Made by a program: the position numbers and the translations under genes. Source: Spirochaetales bacterium (GTDB lineage: Bacteria > Spirochaetota > Spirochaetia > SZUA-6). Taken from it: a stretch of DNA of 11,517 nucleotides. This document shows positions 6,649 to 11,517 of the stretch, one piece after another. Under the pieces are notes generated by a model. That model ran no database searches, was not told where the DNA came from, and saw nothing but the letters and a program-made list of their open reading frames with translations. The DNA lies in NCBI GenBank assembly GCA_003233545.1, contig QILZ01000265.1, forward strand, positions 1-11,517, in the 5' to 3' direction. Each line of letters starts with the position of its first letter. Positions within the stretch are counted from its first letter, which is position 1.

Positions 6649-6677
6649 TTGACAAAATGAAAGAAATATTTCATAAT
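6649..6677 (+). promoter_or_regulatory. Promoter of the ABC transporter unit
   Basis: TTGACA (6649-6654), a 17-bp spacer and CATAAT (6672-6677), matching consensus at six and five of six positions. The predicted start is near 6684. The spacer is almost filled by the operator palindrome at 6657-6674. With no terminator after the HAD gene, read-through from the upstream operon is also possible. Confidence 0.75.
6657..6674. promoter_or_regulatory. Operator-like palindrome O3 (ATGAAA-GAAATA-TTTCAT) inside the transporter promoter
   Basis: Perfect 6-bp arms and a 6-bp spacer, lying between the -35 and -10 boxes and covering the first three bases of the -10. Bound protein would exclude RNA polymerase. 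The spacer starts with G, as in the copies at 1195-1216 and 2984-3001, giving a shared form ATGAAAGWAWWWTTTCAT. Confidence 0.78.
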
Positions 6678-6716
6678 AGATTTATTATGCAAGAACATTT
6701 CTAACAGGAGTTGGGA

Positions 6717-6941
6717 TTGAAAAAATTATTTCCTGTAGTTTTTCTTGTCCCTCGAACGATATTTTCAATAATCAATGAACACAATACACATGATTTTGTC
6801 ATTTGGATCGATAAGAGAATTCACCCCCGTCGGTTAGTATCAGAACGAATACCGACTACGAATTTGAGGTTTGTAATAAGGAATGTACATTTAATTAATA
6901 TCTATGGCTGGAGAGATGTTTCACTCAGAATCCTGAAATAA
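6717..6941 (+). CDS. Possible small ORF in the transporter leader (74 aa, unrecognised)
   Basis: TTG at 6717 follows AGGAG (6706-6710) with an ideal six-base gap, and the frame runs to TAA at 6939-6941. The product would begin 'LKKLFPVVFLVPRTIFS', like the start of a signal peptide, but the rest is basic and polar ('DKRIHPRRLVSERI') with no recognisable domain. It sits wholly in the leader between the transporter promoter and the permease. It could be a leader peptide, a decayed gene or a chance frame. No homology is claimed. Confidence 0.3.
   Translation: MKKLFPVVFLVPRTIFSIINEHNTHDFVIWIDKRIHPRRLVSERIPTTNLRFVIRNVHLINIYGWRDVSLRILK
6829..6856 (+). other. Hairpin in the transporter mRNA leader
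   Basis: GTCGGT (6829-6834) pairs with ACCGAC (6851-6856). Two further inner pairs are possible across a bulge (TAT with ATA). No U-run follows, so it is not an intrinsic terminator. No known riboswitch architecture was recognised in the leader of about 300 nt (6684-6982). Confidence 0.35.
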
Positions 6942-6962
6942 GGAAGACAGAATCCTGGAATA
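6926..6962 (+). repeat. Two-copy 15-bp direct repeat, 22-bp period, just upstream of the permease ribosome site
   Basis: CAGAATCCTGAAATA (6926-6940) and CAGAATCCTGGAATA (6948-6962) differ at one position. The second copy runs into the palindrome GGAATATTCC (6957-6966), which abuts GGAAGGAG, the permease ribosome site. The arrangement suggests either local duplication or a paired binding site on the DNA or RNA. Confidence 0.5.
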
Positions 6963-6982
6963 TTCCGGAAGGAGTTTTTTTA

Positions 6983-8842
6983 ATGTCTGAAATAATGGGG
7001 TCTGAAACGAAAGGCAGTCCATTTTTAAGAAGATTTATCAGGGTTATGTCAACTCCCCAGAAAATCATGGGAAGTATTCTTTTTATTCTTCTGGTTTTAT
7101 TCGTATTTTTTCCAGCAGTAAACCTTTTATATACTGCATTTACATTTTCCTTTTCCGACAAAGTCCTTCCTCAAGTGGTAGACAGGGGCATAAAAGCAGT
7201 TCCGGGTAAGTTTACACTGGTTCATTTCGAAAGAGTATTTGACAGTGGTCTAACAAAAAATATGTTTTTAATTCCCCTGCTTCATACAATTATCATTACC
7301 ATAGGATTAACTTTTACTGCTTTAACAATAGGAACCATTTTAGCCTGGATAGTTGTTAGAAGCGATATACCTGCAAAAAAGCTTATAGCAAATCTTGCCA
7401 CAATACCCTATATTATTCCTGCATGGCCAACAGCTCTTGCATGGCTGACTGTATTCAAAAACAATAGAGTGGGCGGGGCTCCCGGCTGGTTTCAATATAT
7501 ATTTCATGTGGCTCCGCCAAATTGGCTTTCCTACGGTCCTGTACCTATAATTATCTGTCTTTCTCTTCATTACTATGCCTACGCGTTCATAATTGGTTCA
7601 GGTGCTCTTGCAACGATCGATTCCCGTCTTGAAGAGACAGGGGAACTGCTTGGTGCAAGCAAATGGCAGGTAATGAGAAAGATAACATTTCCCCTGGTGC
7701 TGCCATCCATTTTTTCAGCTTTTATTCTTACATTTTCGAGAGGAATCGGAGTATTCGGAACTCCTGCATTTTTAGGAATACCTGTAAGATATTTCACCCT
7801 TTCCACGCAGCTTTACAGTAATATCAGGAATAATCTGAGTGGAGATGCCTATGTTATTGCAATAGTTATGATTCTCATTACAGGAATTACAATTTATATG
7901 AATATCAAAGTCATTGGTGCAAGGAAAAGTTTTGTAACTATTAGCGGAAAAGGGTTCCGGGCAAAGACCGTTTCTCTCGGATCCATGAAATACATTATTC
8001 TAATTCTTATAATTATTTTTCTTATTATAGCAGTTTTTATGCCTCTTTACGTTTTAACATGGCAGTCTTTAATGGATGTGGATGGAAACTACTCGTTCAG
8101 TAATATTACATTTCACTTCTGGATAGGAAAAGCAGGTTCTTTAGACTCCAGAGGAATTCTACTCGCTGAAGGGCAGGCTGGTATTTTGCGAAATAAAATG
8201 ATACTTTCCGGGGCATGGAATTCAATTAAACTTGCTCTTTTTTCAGCTTTTTTTGCCTCCGTTCTTGGTATTCTTATTGGTTATTCTATTGTAAGGGACA
8301 GAGGCAAGATTCTTTCAAAAATGAACGATGCACTGTCTTTTGCACCATATATCTTTCCTGGTATAGCTTTCGGCGCTATCTACCTTTCAATGTTTGCAAA
8401 AGCACATGGCCCTATACCTGCACTGTACGGCACATTTGCAATACTTGTATTAGTATCTGTGGCAAAGCATGTACCCTATTCTTCCAGAACAGGAACTGCT
8501 GCCATGATGCAGGTTAACAGGGAGTTAGAAGAAGCGGCTGAGCTTCAGGGAGCAGGTTTTTTAACAAGATTTTCAAAAATAATTTTCCCGCTGACTAAAA
8601 GCGGCCTTGTCGCAGGTTTTATGCTTTCTTTTATCACCGTAATGAGAGAGCTGTCTCTTGTCGTTCTGCTTGTTACTCCGAAAACAAAGGTACTTACAAC
8701 GATGATATACAACTATGTTCAACTTGGATTTCATCAATTCGGTGATGCAATTACTATGCTTGTTGTAGCAATCACACTTACAGGAACAGTAATTATTAGA
8801 CGATTTCAAAAGACAGATCTTTCAAAAGGTATAGGGGGCTAA
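6983..8842 (+). CDS. ABC importer permease, fused double-domain (FbpB/AfuB type)
   Basis: A 619-residue inner-membrane protein in which two permease domains are joined, as in the FbpB/SfuB/AfuB class of the 'iron(III)' transporter family. Each half has hydrophobic segments followed by an EAA loop that docks the ATPase: 'EETGELLGASKW' from residue 217, and 'EEAAELQGAGFL' from residue 516. The first transmembrane segment is about 29-52; the second half begins with a strong segment at about 336-358. Length is slightly above the usual 500-600 residues, partly from periplasmic loops at about 55-95 and 362-410. ATG 6983 is preceded by AAGGAG (6969-6974). It is first of a three-gene unit (permease, ATPase, binding protein) behind an operator-controlled promoter. 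The family label 'iron' should not be taken as substrate evidence. Confidence 0.92.
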   Translation: MSEIMGSETKGSPFLRRFIRVMSTPQKIMGSILFILLVLFVFFPAVNLLYTAFTFSFSDKVLPQVVDRGIKAVPGKFTLVHFERVFDSGLTKNMFLIPLLHTIIITIGLTFTALTIGTILAWIVVRSDIPAKKLIANLATIPYIIPAWPTALAWLTVFKNNRVGGAPGWFQYIFHVAPPNWLSYGPVPIIICLSLHYYAYAFIIGSGALATIDSRLEETGELLGASKWQVMRKITFPLVLPSIFSAFILTFSRGIGVFGTPAFLGIPVRYFTLSTQLYSNIRNNLSGDAYVIAIVMILITGITIYMNIKVIGARKSFVTISGKGFRAKTVSLGSMKYIILILIIIFLIIAVFMPLYVLTWQSLMDVDGNYSFSNITFHFWIGKAGSLDSRGILLAEGQAGILRNKMILSGAWNSIKLALFSAFFASVLGILIGYSIVRDRGKILSKMNDALSFAPYIFPGIAFGAIYLSMFAKAHGPIPALYGTFAILVLVSVAKHVPYSSRTGTAAMMQVNRELEEAAELQGAGFLTRFSKIIFPLTKSGLVAGFMLSFITVMRELSLVVLLVTPKTKVLTTMIYNYVQLGFHQFGDAITMLVVAITLTGTVIIRRFQKTDLSKGIGG

Positions 8843-8848
8843 TATATT

Positions 8849-9934
8849 ATGGCCAGAGAAAAGATAAGAATTGTTAATCTCTGCAAAAGATGGAGAGATG
8901 TAACGGCAATTGATAATATGAACTTAAGCATAGAGGAAGGGGATTTTATAACACTTCTCGGTCCTTCCGGCTGTGGGAAAACTACAACATTAAGGTCAAT
9001 TGCCGGCCTCGAAGAACCAACCAGCGGAGAGCTTTACCTGAATAATAAGTTAGTTTTTTCTAAGAAAGAAGAAATTGTAGTATCCCCTGCCAAAAGAAAC
9101 CTGGGACTGGTTTTTCAGTCATATGCCTTGTGGCCGCATATGACTGTGTTTGATAATATTGCCTTCGGCCTTAGAATAAAGAAACTTCCAAAAAGCGAAG
9201 TTAAAATGAAGGTTCTTAGTGTTCTTAAAGATATGAAACTGGAAGGTTATGAGGAACGTTATCCTCAGGAATTGTCCGGCGGGCAGCAGCAGAGAATTGC
9301 TATTGCACGGATGATTGTAAACAGGCCGGATATTTATCTTATGGACGAACCGCTTTCCAACCTCGATGCAAAACTCAGGGTTGATATGCGATCAGAACTT
9401 AAAGAACTGCATCAGAGATCCGGTGCAACAACTGTATATGTTACACATGACCAGGTGGAAGCCATGACCATGTCTACTAAAATCTCCATTATGAAGGATG
9501 GCGTCATTCAGCAGATTGGTACTCCGGAAGAAGTATATAGAAGGCCTGCAAACCTTTTTGTAGCCGAATTTATCAGTAATCCGAAGATGAATTTTTTTAA
9601 TGCAGAAGTATTATCGGAAGGGGGAAACAGGTTCATAAATGCAGGCGGTATTAAGCTTAATATAAAACCCGGGCTAATCCAAAATCAGTCATCCGTTAAA
9701 GCGGCAATACGCCCGGAGGATTTTATAATTACAGACAGCGGAATCGAATATGAGGTAACAAGCTACCTCCCTTCAGGGTCAACCAGTCTCGTTTATGCAA
9801 AACGCGGAGAAGATAAAATAGCAATTATGCTCGACGGCAGTTATAAAGCTGAAGCCGGAGATAAAATAAAGGTAGGTATCAAAAAAGGGTTATTCAACCT
9901 TTATGATATAGAAACTGGAAATAAAATATTTTAG
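8849..9934 (+). CDS. ABC transporter ATP-binding protein (FbpC/PotA-type)
   Basis: A 361-residue nucleotide-binding subunit energising import through the preceding permease. All motifs are intact: Walker A 'GPSGCGKTT' (38-46), Q-loop 'FQSYALWP' (89-96), signature 'LSGGQQQR' (142-149), Walker B 'IYLMDEP' (162-168), D-loop 'SNLD' (170-173) and H-loop H200 in 'VTHDQ'. A C-terminal extension from about 240 includes 'AAIRPEDF' (285-292), the TOBE-type regulatory/dimer region seen in the sugar, iron and spermidine ATPases. The start lies six bases after the permease stop; the GGGGG run at 8834-8838 is a weak, rather distant ribosome site, so translation is probably coupled. Thirteen bases separate it from the binding-protein gene. 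Confidence 0.95.
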   Translation: MAREKIRIVNLCKRWRDVTAIDNMNLSIEEGDFITLLGPSGCGKTTTLRSIAGLEEPTSGELYLNNKLVFSKKEEIVVSPAKRNLGLVFQSYALWPHMTVFDNIAFGLRIKKLPKSEVKMKVLSVLKDMKLEGYEERYPQELSGGQQQRIAIARMIVNRPDIYLMDEPLSNLDAKLRVDMRSELKELHQRSGATTVYVTHDQVEAMTMSTKISIMKDGVIQQIGTPEEVYRRPANLFVAEFISNPKMNFFNAEVLSEGGNRFINAGGIKLNIKPGLIQNQSSVKAAIRPEDFIITDSGIEYEVTSYLPSGSTSLVYAKRGEDKIAIMLDGSYKAEAGDKIKVGIKKGLFNLYDIETGNKIF

Positions 9935-9947
9935 GAGGTATTTTATT

Positions 9948-11141
9948 ATGAAAAAACTTTTTGTGTCATTACTTGCTATCCTTATTACAACTGCTCTATT
10001 TGCAGGCGGTGAAAGCGAGAAAAGCAGTAGTAAGAGCAAGGCAATGACAGCCCTTGAAAAATGGGAGCAGCACGCACAGCTTGGTAAGTACCGGCCTGCC
10101 AAAGATAACTGGGCTGCAATAGAAGCAGCTGCGAAGAAAGAGGGAAAAGTTGTAGTTTATTCAAACTCTTCCAGGGTAACCAAGTTTTGCCGGAGTTTCA
10201 CCAAGAAGTACGGAATTCAAGCGGAAGGCATTTCTCTAAAGACACCCAATCTAATTGAGAAAGTGAGAAGAGAACAGGATGCCGAAGTATACAATGTTGA
10301 TGTGGTCATGACCGGCAACGCCACACAGTTTATTCCCGAATTTGCAGAAACAGGAAGAGTATACAGGTTTGTTCCGACAGATATCCAGCCTTTGCTGTAT
10401 TCTTATGCTGCAAAAGTAAAGCTTGGGATTGATCATTTTGGTGCTACAGTCGTCATGTACAATACGCAGACCTACAAAAAGCCGCCGATCACTACATGGT
10501 GGGATCTCACCCGGCCCGAATGGAAGGGCAGACTTGTTATGACTGATCCTCTAAAAAGCGGATCCGATTTCAATTTATTTGCTCTTTTTGTAGAACATTC
10601 CGATGAAATGGCTGCTGTATACAAACAGGAATTCGGTAAGGATTTAGTCCTTCACGGTACTCCAAACGCAGGCTATGAGTTTTTATTACGCCTTATTAAA
10701 AATAAGCCTGTCCTGCTTTCAGGCAACGATGTAGCTATTGCCGTCGGAACAAAAGGGCAAAAAAATCCTCCTCTTGGAATTAATCCTTATTCAAAATTAC
10801 GTAAAGCAGCTGTGAACAATTTAAGCCTTGGGGTTATAACGGATTTAAAACCTGCTACCGGAATTTCTAAAAAAAATACTCTCTCCATATCAAAATTTGC
10901 ACCTCATCCGAATGCGGCAAAACTTATGATTCGATGGATGATGGGAGGGGCTCCAGGCGGAGCAGATGGTCTCGCAGGTTATGCACCGTATCATGTACTG
11001 GGAGACTGGTCTCCGAGAAAAGATATCACTGAACCTAAAGGGCAGATCCCGCTTAAAGATCTGAATGCATGGCAAGAGGATATTGATTGGCTTTATAAAC
11101 ATCAAGCTAAGGTAAGGGATTTCTGGATTGAGCATATGTAA
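9948..11141 (+). CDS. Periplasmic solute-binding protein of the Fe3+/AfuA-type family; organophosphate substrate suspected
   Basis: 397 residues. The signal peptide (1-19, 'MKKLF...TALFA', cut before GG) has no lipobox cysteine, so the mature protein is soluble in the periplasm. A Ser/Lys-rich tether (20-31) follows. The ligand-binding body starts near 53 with 'DNWAAIEAAAKKEGKVVVYS', then 'VDVVMTG' (117-123) and 'WWDLTRPEWKGRL' (184-196), typical of family-1/7 type-II binding proteins grouped with FbpA, AfuA and PhnS. The adjacent tyrosine pair that binds iron in FbpA is absent (there is no 'YY' in the protein). AfuA binds hexose phosphates, and the neighbouring genes fit a phosphorylated ligand (inference). 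It is last in its operon, with AGGAGG (9933-9938) overlapping the ATPase stop. Placement after the permease and ATPase is less common than first. Confidence 0.9.
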   Translation: MKKLFVSLLAILITTALFAGGESEKSSSKSKAMTALEKWEQHAQLGKYRPAKDNWAAIEAAAKKEGKVVVYSNSSRVTKFCRSFTKKYGIQAEGISLKTPNLIEKVRREQDAEVYNVDVVMTGNATQFIPEFAETGRVYRFVPTDIQPLLYSYAAKVKLGIDHFGATVVMYNTQTYKKPPITTWWDLTRPEWKGRLVMTDPLKSGSDFNLFALFVEHSDEMAAVYKQEFGKDLVLHGTPNAGYEFLLRLIKNKPVLLSGNDVAIAVGTKGQKNPPLGINPYSKLRKAAVNNLSLGVITDLKPATGISKKNTLSISKFAPHPNAAKLMIRWMMGGAPGGADGLAGYAPYHVLGDWSPRKDITEPKGQIPLKDLNAWQEDIDWLYKHQAKVRDFWIEHM

Positions 11142-11173
11142 TAGGTATTTACGTTTCATATGTTTAGAATTAA

Positions 11174-11208
11174 GGCTGGGGCCGTTAAACTCTCCAGCCG
11201 ATTTTTTT
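11174..11208 (+). terminator. Intrinsic terminator of the ABC transporter operon
   Basis: GGCTGGGG (11174-11181) pairs with CTCCAGCC (11192-11199) through one G-U wobble, with a 10-base loop. Seven T residues follow (11202-11208). It lies about 30 bases after the binding-protein stop and closes the transcription unit. Confidence 0.88.
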
Positions 11209-11317
11209 AGAAACATAGGGGAAAAAGCTCTTTATTTTAAGCAGTAAAATTATGAAATATGCATTTTTCGGAGAGATTAGTTTTCAGGTAAGCGATCAAA
11301 AGAGTCAGGGAGATGTT

Positions 11318-11517
11318 ATGTCAGGATTGCGTAAAAAGTATTCAGATGCGTCCATTAATTCACTTGACAGGCTGCGGTTCTTTGTAAGAAAATCGGGCAG
11401 TATCCACGGAACATACGGAACAGCGCGAAATAGAGAAATATCCTATAGAATAGGATATCATCTTTCCGGTTTACTTAATTTAAAAACCATAGTTGTTAGG
11501 CAGAATGAAAGATTGTC
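11318..11517 (+). CDS. Hypothetical protein, N-terminal part only (3' truncated by window)
   Basis: ATG 11318 follows AGGGAG (11307-11312) with a five-base gap and stays open to the window end (66 codons). The product starts 'MSGLRKKYSDASINSLDRLR', continues 'FFVRKSGSIHGTYGTARN' and reaches 'LLNLKTIVVRQNERL'. It is basic, with no signal peptide and no motif I recognise. An in-frame ATG at 11252 would add 22 residues but has no ribosome site. Lying beyond the operon terminator and without the shared palindrome, it is probably a separate unit. Confidence 0.6.
   Translation, partial: MSGLRKKYSDASINSLDRLRFFVRKSGSIHGTYGTARNREISYRIGYHLSGLLNLKTIVVRQNERL

Noticed and set aside
6684..6982. Known riboswitch in the transporter leader
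   Set aside because: A hairpin is visible, but no conserved core of any riboswitch class known to me could be recognised and there is no terminator or clear anti-terminator pair.
6983..11141. Straightforward Fe(III) uptake system (FbpABC)
   Set aside because: The family resemblance is real, but no iron gene is nearby, the binding protein lacks the adjacent tyrosine pair, and the context is phosphosugar metabolism. The family name was kept and the substrate left open.
11143..11160. TTTCAT after the binding-protein gene as an operator
   Set aside because: The matching position six bases further upstream reads TAGGTA, not ATGAAA, so there is no palindrome.
10890..11216. 108-codon reverse reading frame over the binding-protein end
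   Set aside because: It is antisense to a well-supported gene and runs through the terminator hairpin; no ribosome site or motif supports it.
11252..11269. Fourth ATGAAA-N6 site upstream of the last gene
   Set aside because: The left half ATGAAA is present, but the right half reads TTTTTC instead of TTTCAT, and no promoter is placed around it. A half site is expected by chance in AT-rich DNA.

Overview
The window reads as one accessory catabolic locus from an AT-rich diderm bacterium, most likely a spirochaete. The organism call is inference. It rests on a solute-binding protein with a plain signal-peptidase-I signal ending LFA|GG instead of a lipobox (Gram-positive binding proteins are normally lipoproteins), an 'FAGG-ESEKSSS' mature start of a kind common in spirochaetal binding proteins, strong AGGAGG ribosome sites and sigma-70-type promoters. 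No mobile element, tRNA, rRNA or CRISPR array was seen.

Layout. Positions 1-277 hold the tail of a beta-helix (GH28-like) protein and a non-coding or degraded stretch. A minus-strand TIM-barrel sugar isomerase (278-1129) diverges from an inositol-monophosphatase-family phosphatase (1246-2058). That phosphatase runs tail-to-tail, with a 28-bp overlap, into a minus-strand PhnP-like metallo-beta-lactamase-fold phosphodiesterase (2031-2885). A forward unit follows: an RpiR/SIS regulator (3016-3882), a second TIM-barrel isomerase (3918-4787) and a 615-residue tandem HAD phosphatase (4796-6643). After a leader of about 300 nt comes an ABC importer: double-domain permease (6983-8842), ATPase (8849-9934) and periplasmic binding protein (9948-11141), closed by an intrinsic terminator (11174-11208). 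A new gene starts at 11318 and leaves the window.

Regulation. The most informative non-coding signal is an 18-bp palindrome, ATGAAA-N6-TTTCAT, found three times, each in a gene-control region. It lies between the divergent isomerase and phosphatase (1195-1216), across the start site of a consensus promoter in front of the RpiR gene (2984-3001), and between the -35 and -10 of the transporter promoter (6657-6674). This looks like one local regulon under the RpiR protein, including autoregulation.

How the genes could work together (inference). The importer belongs to the family usually labelled 'iron(III)', but the binding protein lacks the adjacent tyrosine pair of FbpA. All its co-regulated neighbours are phosphosugar-type enzymes: two isomerases/epimerases, an IMPase-family phosphatase and a two-domain HAD phosphatase. 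The AfuABC family shows that this transporter class can carry hexose phosphates. The locus is therefore best read as an uptake and dephosphorylation/isomerisation route for a phosphorylated sugar, polyol or related phosphoester whose identity the sequence does not give.
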